Assembly (NCBI GenBank): GCA_000226015.1
Contig: JH152730.1
Location: forward strand, 11,753 to 75,752
Direction of reading: 5' to 3'
Origin: Mnemiopsis leidyi
Lineage: Eukaryota > Ctenophora > Tentaculata > Lobata > Bolinopsidae
Length of the DNA: 64,000 bases
Shown here: positions 22,501 to 34,667 of the stretch, in pieces
Layout: each line of letters starts with the position of its first letter
Numbering within the stretch: position 1 is the stretch's first letter
Position numbers and translations under genes: made by a program
The notes under the pieces: model-generated
The model's input: only the letters and a program-made list of their open reading frames with translations
Databases searched by the model: none
What the model was told of the DNA's origin: nothing

Positions 22501-25500
22501 AGCTTTATTATCATCAGTTATAAATGCCAAATTTGGCCTTAAATTCTGTAACTTCCAGAAAAACTAAACTTTTATGGCCCAATAAACAGTGTGTAGCGTT
22601 ACGTTCAGTGTAACTCACAGTCAAGTTGAAACAATAACAGAAAAATTCGGGTGCAATAAGAACTTACGGCTCCAGCACATCTGAATACCAGTCTGAACTT
22701 GTTATCAGGCTGTTCCCGAACTAGAAACGCTCCGTTAACTTTGTGATCTCTTAGTCTTCTCTCGGAATCTTCCAACGTAGCACCGTAGTGAAACCAACTA
22801 GCAGGGATTTAGAATGAGAAATTTTGTAACTGTAGCTACATTTATCCCTAGCTAAATCGAAACATAACTACAAATTCATCGAAACCAAACGGCATGACTT
22901 AGGACTTATTGCAAGTTAAGTCCAGATATCCATTTTCTATTTTTAGTACTTACCGACATTGATTGACTTGTAGAAGATAAGACACTTACGTTTCCTTGGC
23001 AAAGTTTCGAGGTTCCTCTATAGGTCTCTTCAGAATGAGAGGACATTTCTCAACAGAGAAGGGAACTCTCTGATAATGACGAACCAAGGTGTAGAGAGAT
23101 TCGAATACCGGAGCATTGGAATACTCCTCGATGAAGTATCGTGGAAATCCCTTCTCAAATTTAGAGTGTATCTTTATCTTTTTGGGTGCGTTCTGTGCAC
23201 TGAAAATAGAGTTATGAGGAAATAATTACTTTCGTTGGAAAAGTCCCAGCAAAGTATTGGCTATCGCATAAGGCATGTAAAAATATCTTGTAATATTCAA
23301 AATACCGAACAATTGAAATAGTATTTTAGACTTGGAGCTCAATGAAAGAAAGTAATTGAAGGCTCGTACTTACTCGAGGAAGAGAAGGACATAATCTCCA
23401 GTACACTGAGTCCGGGGTCTGATAGCGAAGTCTCCACAAAGTTGTATGTCGTTACCCAGCGTGTTGACCATCCTCTTGACATACTCACTCACGTAGAAGT
23501 TCCCTGCTGTACCGTCAACCCCACCCCAATACCACCTTAACATGGAATACAGATTACAGATCAATGTCACCTCAATATCACCTTTATATGGAATACAGAT
23601 CAATGTCACCCCAATACCACCTTAACATGGAATACGGATCAATCTCATAATAAATAGGACGATGAAAGTCGTGATGATCATTTTGTTGTTCCAACAAGTA
23701 AAAATCGCATTTAATCTTGAAGATTAAATGAGATTTTCACTTGTTGGAACAAATAAATTATCATCACGACTTNNNNNNNNNNNNNNAAATAAATTATCAT
23801 CACGACTTTCATCGTCCTATTCATTATATAAGTATCAAAAAAGGCCATATTCACAACACCAGATCAATCTCACATACTACATAGCTTGGATAGCATGAAG
23901 ATAGCATGGTGAGATTAATGTTCAGGTGATAGAGTTCAAAGTAACAAATCCTACACTTAGTATGGCTATTGTCTGTTAATGATAAAACTTTGGTGCTTAA
24001 AAAAGCTCTGATGGCTCTGAAAAAGTTATTGCTATCAACCTCAGTATGTTACAATAGAAGACTCAAGACTTAATCATGCACAATGCACATGACCACAACA
24101 ACCAAGACTCACGGTTCAGCGAGATGCAGTTCGGAGAGTTTCTGAGCGACAGGAGCCCGAGAAGTGAGGACCTCGCTCCGCTCCCTGACGACCTCCCCTT
24201 CCTCCTGTCCCGGCTCCGTGTACGAGTAGTAGAGAAAGTCCGGAGTCATCAGCACCGCCCTCTTACTCCAGTCGTTAGCCTGGCAGTAACTTGTTAGACA
24301 GCTGGTTGTTGTGAGAGTTGTTACTATTTCAAGTAATTAAGATATGTGAGAATAACGACGGAAAATAACAGTTATTATAGATCTTGTTATAGATCTGGTA
24401 TTAGAAACTAAAATTGAGTCTAATCATGATCAGAGAAAGAAGAATTTTTGAGCAATCAAGTATTGAGAATGTAGAATATCAAAACGTACATGTGACGAAC
24501 TTTCAATGTAAACTTCTCCTCGTTTTATAATGTCTGATTTCACTGAATTATCGTTTATTATGGTATGCGTTCTGTTAATGTAACACATAATGAAAAAATC
24601 AGGTTGAAACTAGACTAAGACCTTATTTGTGAGCAACATTTCTCTTAATGCTGTAAAGATGATAACTTACTGTAGTCCTGTGTTTCCCTGATGAATTTCT
24701 TGTCTTTGATGAGGATTTTGTTTTTCAACATGTTTGGGGATGGTAACTGTCCGGCATCTTGCAATGGGATCGACAGCAACTTATCTGCACGGATCATTAG
24801 AAGATATAAAGTTATCTGAGAAATTTATCATAATTCTTGAACTAAAATTGCAAATTTGTCAACATATGGCTTCAATGACGTAGTTCAACTAAAAAGCTTA
24901 CAAATTTCTGGACGATTTAAGAATTAAGCGTCATGTGGTTAGACAATTACCTCCCAGCTTTTCCTTGATCATTTTTGCGAACTTTTCCTGCATTTCCGTG
25001 TCGAGATGGTTTTCTATCGACAAAATTAGAGGATACCTGTTTAACACAAATTAATTCTCGCCTGAGCATTTATTATCAATTATTCAGGGTGTTAGATTAA
25101 AGGATTTTTTGACCGGCGCCATTACAGTGCCATCTCTCCGAACCCGGAGTTAAACTGATTCTGGCAAGGTGCTAATTACAAGCCCGTATTAGACAGTTCG
25201 TGTTCTGTAGTCTATCAAGTAGTACCACGGGCAGAATGTTCTTGGAAAATGTTTGTGTGTCCTATATGTGGAGTCCTGGTACTAAAGAATACAGGCACTA
25301 TAGTACTGTGGGATTTACGATACCTGTCTGACTTTTTCCGACCCTCATTCGAAGCGAGAATAAAATGTGTCAGTACAATAGGATACAGGGACTTTTACTG
25401 TATGATACAGGGACAAGTACCGAATGATTTAGGATACAGGTACTAGTACTGACTGATACAGAAACTAGTACTGAATGATACAGGGATTAGAACTGAATGA

Positions 25501-28500
25501 TACAGGCACTAGTACTGAATGATACAGGGACTAGTATTGACTGATACAGGGACTAGTACTGACTGATACAGGGACTAGTACTGACTGATACAGGGACTAG
25601 TACTGAATGATACAGGGACTAGTACTGAATGATACAGGGACTAGTACTGAATGATACAGGGACTAGTACTGAATGATACTGGAACTAGTACTGTATGATA
25701 CAGGCACTACAAGCACTAGTACTGACTGATACAGGCATTACAGCGACTAGTTACAATTCTACTTACGGGGAGACCTTGAAGGCGTACATGCTGATAGCAG
25801 CCAGTACATCCTCAGCGTTGATCATGGTCGTCAGCCAGTGTCCGTGGAGAATCTTGATTGTACCGTCACGTTTCCAGACATCCAGCTCGAGACACTTGCA
25901 CCCGGAGAGCAGAGCTTGGACATAGGCCTCCACCTCACTCCTGCTTGTCAGTTGATTACCAATCAGGTACCTGGGGAAAAATTTCGTTGGAAATCATCTT
26001 GTGAAGAAAGGTAGGATTTCAGAAAGGTTGGCCCACAAAATTGTAAGTAGGACTGTTTATTTTCGTGTAGAGGGGTTGGTAGACATATATAGATACGAGT
26101 TTGATGTTGAAGAATCGTCGCCAGCTTATTTTCGAGCAAGGTAACCTGACCGGGAATTTACCAGCTAATGATGGTAATCAGGCTGAAGCGGTAGGTTTTC
26201 GACCAATTACCTTTTGACATTGTTGGTTCCATGTATGTACATTTCCATCTTTTCAGCTGCACACGTTTGCATCTTCCGAATTTCAATTTGTGGCGGAGAA
26301 AACCGATTGGTCAACAACTGCCATGTTCCGGAAGCACACGAGTAATGTTATTAAGCACACGCCACAGAAAATATCTGCTTTGTTGTGCAGGTGTGATCGT
26401 TTCTAGGAAGTCCACAAGATCGAACATCAAAGATCACTATGCTATGGATCTCTGTGCTTTAGATGACCCCACAAGAAAATCTGTCGTTAGGTGTTTGCCA
26501 TGCGCTTCGCGAACCACGTGGTTATATGCCAAATTTTCTGAAAAATACGCTCGTGCGACGCCGAGAAATTCGTGAAAGTCTTGACGCGCGCTCCATTCTC
26601 GTAAAGTATAAAATTTGGGAACGGCTAAAGCAATTTATTAATATCTTCACATATTATTATTGGAATTGTGGTTTTTCACCAACTTAGAAACATGCACAAT
26701 GAAAATAATAAATGTTGACATTTCTGCAGCTGACATTGAATGGAAACTATTGCCCACAGTCCAGCCTGGGGTAACTATCTGAGCTTGGGACTGGAGGACG
26801 GAATTCTACTTCGATTGGTACATTGACATATATGAAACTTTAAATTTCATCTGAAGCAATGGCTGCTAAACAGGGTTAACGACTTATGCAGGGTTAGAAC
26901 TGGCAATTTGAGTAACATTTAGCACGTCTGTGGTAAATGTTCTTCAAGGGATATTTCTAAATTAGTTGATTAAGTGTGGGTGTAGTCAAGATAAGGGCAG
27001 GGAGGCTTCGAAGTGTTATAAAGGTTCCAAGAATGTAGGTTTAGAAAATTAGGGTAATGTTTCAAATTATGGCAGATTTCTTGAAATGTCCCAAATGTGG
27101 AATCTGTTATCTTTATACCTTATTAAGTATTAAGTAATTAGCTCATTTTATAAGATCAATCTCTACTGACAATCTCTACTGACTTTTTTGTTTAATTCTT
27201 AGAGAAAGCTGTATTTGGGGAGGATCACAAATCTTTAATACACGTGATAGCGTCTCTTGATTTTGATTGGCCATACCCAACTTCTCATTGGTCAAACTTT
27301 TAGGGTGACAAGTACAATTTGTGAACACTCATTCATTTCGTTAAAATAGCGATTCCCGAATTTTGAGTAGTATCGCGTTATATTGATGACTGGCTCGAGT
27401 CAATAAAAGCCCCCTGTCTCTACTAAAGTGTACACTGTAATCACTTCGAAGGGTAAGTCTGGGCTCACTTATTTTTGCCGTGTTAATTCCCATACGGCTA
27501 TATTTGTAAGAAATGTCAGTTAATGACTAGGAGGAAGCGGTTAAAATTCTGTGCTGTCACCAGATAAGTGTATCATATTACACTGAGTATCCATGGAAAC
27601 AAGTGTAATACTTGTAATGAAGGTTGGTATATCCAGAAAGTGTCACATTAGATAAACTTATCCTACAGGTTGGACACACCATCTGAATAAGAATTTGACA
27701 GTTTAAAATGTCACTGGAACTAGTGGATACTTCTCCTGTACCAATCAGTATTCAGTAAAACCTACGTGTTATGAGACGATGCTATCCAGTAGTGACTGAG
27801 CGGGGAGTCCATGTGTTCGTCCACTGTCTCACTCCGCACAAAGACAGAGTTTTCATCGGAGTAGAGGTAATCCAGGAACTGAGGGTGAAGTGGGAGTCAG
27901 ATAACAAAGATAAGACTCAGGTTGGGGAGCAGTAACTCAGTAATGATTGAATTACATCATGGTCATAGAGATCCTCAGGACAGCGGTGATGTAAAGCAAT
28001 CTGAGATTGTACAGTTGTACAGTAAGCTACTTGTTTTAAAGGGGAAGCAGTACAAGTCTGCCCGAGTTGGACAAGTTAGAGATCCCCGTGTGTCAGCCGT
28101 CCTTTACGTCTACACCCGATACTTCTTGTTCTGTTAGACTTGACAATATTGACGTGTACTCCACATACTATGTCAGTTATTTTTGTTAACACTGACCGAA
28201 TTTCTTGGCTGGAAAGGACCCAATGGCCTGTCTGCCTTTTTGTAATGTGTCCTCCTAGAGCTAGGGTCGGGCCTCAAGGCTTGTGATACTTAAATTTTTG
28301 ATATCTACTTTTCCCACGGTGGCCAATAACGTCAATAACACTGACTTAATGGTGATGTCACTCTAATTAGCCGCAACCGAACGTTCGGTTCTGTTATTGC
28401 TGGTTCTACAAAATAATGTTTCGACCAGGGTTTTACAAGAGTCAAGACTATCACATGGCAAAAATCACACGACACGACAAGAACAGAAAGTTACCTGATG

Positions 28501-31500
28501 TTTAGTAATGACTCCCTCACTCCCGTATCTGTTCATAACTGCTGAGGCGGGAACATCCGACTTTTGTTCCGAGACCAGGAAATCTTCTAGCTCAGTAATT
28601 GTAATGACACCCTCACTGAAGCGAGGGAGATAGTGTCAATGTTGTGAAGCGGTTAAGTGTGACAACCGACCACATCACGTATATGTAACCTGACAAGTGT
28701 CACTACACACTCTCCCACCCCTGTCTGTATCCTAGCAACGACTCACGTCATGTCATGACAACTACATCACGTGATGTCATGACAACTACGTCACGTCACG
28801 TGTTAGTCTTGTTTTGGGTACAGTGTAACGCTATTGTTGGATATGCATCTCTATGATGATGCGCAATAACACAGTCATCGGGTGGAGTAGACGAAGCTAA
28901 TGAGGAAATAAGTTAGATTGAAATCATGAGATAAGCTGCTAGTAAATGGTTTTTAATGTAAGCAATAATAATTAGCAAGTCAATAATAAATCAACAAATT
29001 TATTTTGGTTCGCTAATTGATAACTATAATGAATAATCTAATTTGTCCAAAAATTACCTATTTTTGAAGATAGGTTGTCCTTGTGACGCTTCCCCGCTCT
29101 TATACAAACGTTCAATTATCTGAAGCAGTTTAAACAGTTAAACTGATTGCCAAAATTTTGTGCTAGATTACAGTTATCACAAATGTTCGTGTTCAAATTT
29201 CAATAACAATCATCATCAACATTTTCCGCTAAATTATGCACAGTTATCAAAGATAGTTTGTGCTAAGTGCCAATTACCAAGAATCTTTCCTTAGATACAA
29301 ATATTTACAACACCAACGTCTACTTTGTAGACTACTTTAAATTCCTAACTATGCTAGCGAGAAGCGACCTATTTGAATGATGTCAAATCGTCACATTGTC
29401 ACCGTTTCATGACGTTTTGGAGCTTCTAAGTAATTCTCTACAGATGTAACATTACGACAAGAAATGGATTGGTGTTGAATTTATCTTCTTTTATAGCCGT
29501 GGATCATATAATAGCAGTAGATCACATAATAGCTGTTGCACGTTATTGATTACGTAATTAAAAACGACCTTCCAAGAATATAATGATACAGAACTTCTTA
29601 ATTCGTAGTTATTTTAAACAATAAAACAACAGGTCTTTACGTAGTGACAAGGGCATTTATTGCAGACTTAGTTTATATGACACGAAACGTGCTGAACAAT
29701 GCCCATGTACAATTGTACACAGTGCATTTTATAGTGTACAGAGCAACAAGCACAACATAGTACAATATGCAGACTACAAGCACAACAAGCACTACAAACA
29801 CTACATAGTACAATATACAGACTACAAGCACTACAAAGTAAAATATACAGACTACAAGCACAACAAGCACTACAAACTACGTTACGACACACAACTTACT
29901 TTTTCATCGTAAGTAAGTCTGTCGTAAATGCTCATCAAGTTAGACAGTTCTATGGCACTCTCTTCTTCCTTCAATCCATCTTCCTGTTTCGTATTTTATA
30001 GTTACCATTGTTAAGTAATTATCTTTTATTTGCAGCGTGCAAGTTTACTATTTGTCACAAATAAGGAATATGTCAATAAATATGAGAAGTAGCAGCTTTC
30101 TCAAGTCGAGATAGAAGTAATTATTCTGACCTTCATAATCTCACTTAGCTCGTCTATTTCCAGTTTGTAGTTCATGTGATCACAGAGAAACACTTTCAAG
30201 TCTTTCGGGCTTATCCCCCTGAGGAAGTCAGATAAATAAATATATGGTATTAAGTTCAATCGTTTTATTCAGATTTTATCGTTCAAATTGTTTTCTTATA
30301 TTCTTCTTTGAGCCATATGTACTGAACACCCAACTACAATGTGAACAACAAGATGAATTATAATAAAAACTAACTTGGTGCCCCCAGTAGACTCAAGTTG
30401 GTAAGGGAAGCGGTGTACAAAGTAAGACTTGAATCTCCCCGCACTCTGTTTGTGTAGATTTGCTTTTTGTAACGTTCTCAGAGTGTGTACCCATTTCTGG
30501 GCGGAGTCAGGGTCGAACGCTGAAGTCAGTGTAGTTACTTCTTGTTACCCCTAGTTACTCCTAGTTACTCCTAGTTACTCCTAGTTACTCCTTGTTACCC
30601 CTAGTTACTCTTAGTTACTCCTAGTTACACCTAGTTACCCCTAGTTACTCCTTGTTACCCCTAGTTACTCCTAGTTACTCCTAGTTACCTTTTAGTTACT
30701 CCTTGTTACTTCTTGTTACTCCTAGTTACTCCTTGTTACCCCCTAGTTACTCTTAGTTACTCCTAGTTACTCCTTGTTACTCCTCGTTACTCCTAGTTAC
30801 CCCTAGTTACTCCTTGTTACTCCTAGTTACTCCTTGTTACCCCTAGTTACTCCTAGTTACCAGTGGCGTAACGTAGTAGGTTTAGCCAATATGGCGCCCC
30901 TCGGCGATGAAAATGCGCCCCTAATTGGCGCCCCTGGTGTAAGGGCTTACTGGGAGCAATTATTGAAAAAATGGCCGAAAAATCTAAATAAATAGTGATG
31001 TTATTAAACCAAACACGCGATTTTGCTAGTCGCGCATTTAATCTTGTAAAATTGTCCCATATTTTTTATGACGATTTGGCGCCCCCTGATGACGGCGCCC
31101 CCCGGCGTAGCCGGGGTGGCCGGGGCATCGTGACGCCGCTGCTAGTTACCCCTAGTTACTCCTGGTTACTCCTAGTTACCCCTAGTTACTCCTAGGTACT
31201 CCTAGTTACCCCAAGTTACCCCTAGTTACTCCTAGTTACTCCTAGTTACTCCTAGTTACTCCTAGTTACTCCAAGTTACTCCTAATTACTCCTACTTACT
31301 CCTAATTACTCCTAGTTACTCCTCATTACTCTTAGTTACTCCTAGTTACTCTTTTCCACTTACCTTCAAATCTAAATGAACTCCAAAGGAAATTTTCACC
31401 GTTTTTGTACTTGATAGTCACACAAAGATCCACCTCAAGATCGTCAAACTGTTTTATAAGTTGAAAACACTCCGTGGCATATCTAACCTTGAGTGGAAAT

Positions 31501-32790
31501 GAGACTCAGTTTGAGTTAACATAAGACTTCAATTTTACTTTCTTGCAATTTTGTGTTAGATATCTGTTTGTCAAGTAAGACTCTGTCTAGTTAAGTATCT
31601 TACATTAGCATGTCCAACGAATCGTTAAAACTCAATAACACTTTACCTCTTTTATGTCTTCACATTTGATAAGATCCACTTTGGCACTGTGTCCAACACC
31701 CTTTACAGTTAGTTGATGAGTTTCCAAGTCATATCGCAATAGCTTACGTTGAGAACGCTGATTGCCTCCAGCAAATTGCATTATCTGATGCTCCTCTTGA
31801 GCAAACCTGTATCATTTTGACTTAACAACAAATACGGCATAAGCATTTACAAATGTTTGGGAAATCGTTGTTGATCATCGATGATTTATTAATGATCACA
31901 CATTGATTGAGATCAATGGTGTTGACAAAATTCTGGACGAAAATTAAACTCACGTTAAACACTCATCAATAGTGAGGCAGCAAATATCTTCATGGATTTC
32001 AATTGTTTCCTGGGGTGAAAACATATAGTCAGGCTAAAAAATTAAATTTTGATTATAAGGCATTATTTCACTTAATCATGGAAGTGATGATTTCAAATTT
32101 TATGGTGTTCAATTTCTTAGATTTCAGAAAAGTCCCATGATAGTAAGTTTTGCTATCACTATTTAGTAAGTTAGTTTCACTACTTTACTTATCTAGGACT
32201 CCAAAAGGCCAAGGTTGAAGAGCTCAGTACATTAAAAGTGGCCTTACAGCAAGGTTTAGGTGTCTAGAAGACAAAATCTAAGCTAAATTCGACATTGAAA
32301 ATTCAACAAATGACTTAAGACATTCCTAATACAAATGTTGATAGCGCTTTATATGTACGAACATTGCTGAGAGAAGATTAGAGGCCTTATTTTATCCTTT
32401 GACCTACTGTGGGTCAATGTTTCCTGTTTCAATCTGCTGTGATCAATTCAGCAATTTAGAATAGATCAGTATAATTTGTCTTCCTGGTATCAGAGTATCA
32501 TTTTCAGGTGAAATCACATATATTGAACAGGTTTAAAATAAATCATTGGTTTAACGAAATTTCTTACAACTATATTTCTTAAATCTTGATCATTTTCCAC
32601 TGAATTCAAGAACAAGAAATTAAGCATCAGTCCATAAATAGCAATTGCCTAGTAAAGTTTGGTGCTATTCATAATAATACAGACTTCTGCTGGACATCAG
32701 TTCACTAGTTCAGGACACAGATCAATAAGAAATTTCACTCACCATTTTGATCGAGGCATTGCTTTGCTTTTTTTTACCAAATCTCATCAT
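19538..32790 (-). CDS. PLCG: Phospholipase C-gamma, 22 exons, about 1299 aa
   Basis: Exons: 32790-32743, 32009-31954, 31806-31647, 31487-31364, 30519-30375, 30218-30131, 29983-29900, 28611-28495, 27878-27766, 25970-25767, 25036-24951, 24784-24671, 24542-24490, 24279-24113, 23535-23374, 23199-22990, 22797-22668, 22492-22322, 22126-21888, 21694-21594, 21407-20205, 19661-19538. The enzyme cleaves PIP2 to IP3 and diacylglycerol below tyrosine kinases (family knowledge). In order: PH (1-145), EF-hand-like (150-290), catalytic X (300-445; SHNT, CLELDVW, GHWLTT), first split-PH half, N-SH2 (GDFAIR), C-SH2 (GAFLVRE), SH3 (EDYRGRGDGELTF), second split-PH half, Y (SNFDPLLAW, NYQTPDKPMQ), C2 (KISLEGLDC to VRVEKE). 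Length matches vertebrate PLCG1 (1290). Tyrosines before the SH3 lie where the family has its regulatory phosphosite. One base seems missing between split-PH and Y. Exon 8 uses a GAG acceptor just after a CAG that would give a stop. The terminal exon has no homology support. Confidence 0.95.
19798..19912. repeat. Two-copy tandem duplication, about 65-bp period
   Basis: CTGCAGGGTGTTTGTGCC followed by TTACGTACCTTGCGGAATAT is repeated with small differences (CTGCAGGGTATTTGTGCC, TTACGTACCTTGAGGAATAT) about 66 bases later. It lies in the last intron of the phospholipase gene, close to the acceptor for the terminal exon. Confidence 0.8.
23524..23640. repeat. Tandem duplication spanning a phospholipase exon-intron boundary
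   Basis: CCCCAATACCACCTTAACAT, which contains the first 12 bases of exon 15 and its acceptor, recurs at about 23611 after a diverged middle copy. The duplication places a second, non-functional copy of the exon start and splice site inside the intron. Confidence 0.85.
23653..23822. mobile_element. Foldback element with an internal assembly gap
   Basis: The left arm (AATAGGACGATGAAAGTCGT ... CCAACAAGT) is the near-perfect reverse complement of the right arm (ACTTGTTGGAAC ... ACGACTTTCATCGTCCTATT), centred near 23720. A run of 14 N (23773-23786) interrupts the right arm. The bases AAATAAATTATCATCACGAC occur on both sides of the gap, so the gap is most likely an unmerged overlap, not missing sequence. 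The element lies in an intron of the phospholipase gene. Confidence 0.8.
25325..25366 (+). repeat. Dispersed repeat copy (GTCTGACTTTTTCCGACCC family)
   Basis: It reads GTCTGACTTTTTCCGACCC, then CTCATTCGAAGCGAGAATAA, matching the copies at 11172 and 35468. It sits just beside the 20-bp minisatellite in a phospholipase intron. Confidence 0.8.
25436..25740. repeat. 20-bp minisatellite, about 15 copies
   Basis: Units of the form ACTGAATGATACAGGGACTA run tandemly, with variants ACTGACTGATACAGGGACT and two copies containing extra bases near the right end. The array lies in the intron between the two main X-domain exons of the phospholipase gene and ends about 25 bases from a splice donor. Confidence 0.95.
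25971..27765 (-). other. Phospholipase intron, 1.8 kb, no nested gene seen
   Basis: This is the longest intron of the phospholipase gene. It splits the X domain just after the catalytic SHNT motif. A plus-strand open frame at 26231-26575 (114 codons) has no recognisable motif or splice context. No tandem repeat or inverted repeat stands out. Confidence 0.5.
28740..28802. repeat. CACGT/CATGAC-rich quasi-palindromic cluster
   Basis: GTCATGACAACTACATCACG and GTCATGACAACTACGTCACG occur in tandem, containing the palindromes CATCACGTGATG and GTCATGAC. The cluster is in a phospholipase intron. It may be a simple local duplication; E-box-like CACGTG cores are present but function is unknown. Confidence 0.6.
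29740..29880. repeat. Tandem repeat of CAGACTACAAGCAC units
   Basis: Imperfect tandem units containing ACATAGTACAATATACAGAC and TACAAGCACAACAAGCACTA run up to about 20 bases from the donor of phospholipase exon 7. The minus-strand translation is a low-complexity cysteine/valine/leucine string and is not a gene. Confidence 0.8.
30541..31350. repeat. Decamer satellite (TCCTAGTTAC)n, about 50 copies, interrupted by a transposon
   Basis: A 10-bp unit TCCTAGTTAC with variants (CCCTAGTTAC, TCCTTGTTAC) fills most of the intron between phospholipase exons 4 and 5. The array is split at 30861-31141 by an inserted element. Both ends of the array stop within about 25 bases of splice sites. Confidence 0.95.
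30861..31141. mobile_element. Small non-autonomous DNA transposon (hAT-like MITE candidate)
   Basis: The insert starts CAGTGGCGTAACGTAGTAGG and ends GGGGCATCGTGACGCCGCTG; the termini CAGTGGCGTAACG and CAGCGGCGTCACG (reverse complement of the end) form a terminal inverted repeat. CTAGTTAC flanks both sides, consistent with an 8-bp target duplication as made by hAT elements, although the surrounding decamer array would supply the same bases. It is GC rich (GGCGCCCC blocks), unlike its host intron, and has no credible coding frame. Confidence 0.75.
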
Positions 32791-33087
32791 TCAAAGGATC
32801 AATCTGTCACTTGTATTTGGCCATAATCTAATGAATCAATTAAAGAATACTGATAAGTGATAAAATTGTCCACAATGAAGTTATATTGATATGAAGCCCA
32901 AGTGAAGAATGTGAAAAAAGTGAGCAATCTAAAACTCTTGGCATAACAATTGCCGACAGCCCCAGCTACACAATTTTGCAACATTAACTGCACCACTAGC
33001 AAAATCGTGTTTTTGTGTTAATAACTCAACTACTTATTCAACTGTTATTTTGATTTTTGACCACAATTCGCATCTTCACAAATAGCT

Positions 33088-33235
33088 CCAAGTGACCCCT
33101 TCTACCAGGGGTCTCACTTTGGGGCGACTTTAAACTGCCAAGATGCGATTTATTGGATAGACCAAGTGATCCCTTCTACCAGGGGTCTCACTTTGGGGCG
33201 ACTTTAAACTGCCAAGACAGGATTTATTGGATAGA
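33088..33235. repeat. 74-bp tandem duplication
   Basis: Two copies starting CCAAGTGACCCCTTCTACCA and CCAAGTGATCCCTTCTACCA lie head to tail with very few differences. Each contains the short inverted repeat ACCCCTTCTACCAGGGGT. The copies are recent; function is unknown. Confidence 0.9.
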
Positions 33236-34225
33236 CCTAAATGGTTATGCCTCTTCTTCCCTACCTAACTTCAGGGACACATTTACCAGTTATTTCATAA
33301 TTATGTGGTTCAAATGATGCACCATTTGCCTACTATGGAGGATGTTAAAATAACAACGAACGACCGAAATGATTAAGAAATTCAAAATTAGATCCAGAAC
33401 TGAGGGCCAAGTTCTACCACATTGCTAAACCAGCATAGCCAGTATGTGGCTGCGCCACTCCAAATTTGGACAGGTTGCCCATGCCAGCTCGCTCACACAA
33501 GCACATACGGGTTATATTGGTTAGCAAACTTCCACATGAAGACAGCAATTCCTTGTAAGAGTGAAAATTTTAGCTTGTTCCGTTACCAGGTGCTGTGCGG
33601 CTCTTTCCACGGTCCCCTCCCTCTACAGTTGCAAAGCAACAAAGGCTGATGTCCCCAGGCAACTTTTTGGGGTGAGAAAGATAATAATTCACATAAATTA
33701 AATTATAATAATTTAACTATATTCAAATCAAATATAGAACACAAAGAACATCTTAATGATCTGATGAGTCATTAAAGAAAATACAACTAGACTTAAATCT
33801 TGCGAAGTTCTCTCCATTGTCTTCTTGCCTGAAGTTGTCAGGCCTGCTGCTGCTGAGCGGCAGCCCTGGAAATGGGCCGCAACGTGAGGCTATTGCCTCC
33901 TTTTGGTTGTTTTAAATAAATTTCTTCTCATTGATTTTTTAAATTTTTTTTCAAATTTATTTAAAATGCTAATACATTGTGAATTAAGTAGAATCCACTC
34001 ACTACGTTACCCACATGGAGCTAGAGCACCAAATCAAAATCTTTCTGCTCGTGGATGGTAATTTTATCATTTAATGCTAAATAACTACGCTCAAGAACAT
34101 CCCAATAATCTGTCCAATAATGCAGCCGTTTTGGTATGCACAAAAACGTCAGTGAGTGCATTCCTTTGTCCCGGTAGCATTAATTTTACTTTTGGATGAG
34201 ACATAACCATACCATACTTTGATAT

Positions 34226-34257
34226 ATTACATATAAAAATATATTTTTATATGTAAT
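34226..34257. repeat. 32-bp perfect palindrome
   Basis: ATTACATATAAAAATA is followed immediately by its exact reverse complement. With no spacer this could extrude as a cruciform, or be the core of an AT-rich foldback; no other feature attaches to it. Confidence 0.85.
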
Positions 34258-34369
34258 GTTTCCTTTTCAATTAAATGTAAAATGACATTAAACTGAAATA
34301 TTGTTTTATATTGAAATATTGTTTTATTTTATTTCTTAAATCATAAAATATCGTTTGTATTTGTTTCAT

Positions 34370-34580
34370 GAGCATTGGCTCAAAGTTTAGAGCATTGGAC
34401 TTTCATTCGGGATACCTCGGGTTTGAATCTCTGTGCTGGTTAGCCATGGGGCAGGCATCTTTGACACTCTGCTGAGGATCAATCCGTTAGGTCTACGCAG
34501 TCCCCCAGTCGACTCATGCAAATGAACGGGAAACCGTGATTGAGGCCCGAAGCCTCGGGCATATGGTATAAACTACCTCA
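34370..34580 (+). mobile_element. Candidate tRNA-derived SINE
   Basis: TGGCTCAAAGTTTAGAGC resembles a polymerase III A box, and GGGTTTGAATCTC about 30 bases later resembles a B box. Stem pairing is too poor for a working tRNA (only the D stem GCTC/GAGC is clear). The unrelated tail continues to about 34580. It is probably an old SINE or tRNA pseudogene. Confidence 0.45.
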
Positions 34581-34667
34581 ACCGTGATCTGATTGGTCTA
34601 AAGGTCGAGTCCTGTAATTGGTTGTAAAATAAGTGTTAAATAGAAAATTTATAAATTTGTATTTGTA

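Noticed and set aside
29668-29892. Cysteine-rich small protein on the minus strand
   Set aside because: The frame is generated by a tandem repeat and ends in an intron of the phospholipase gene.
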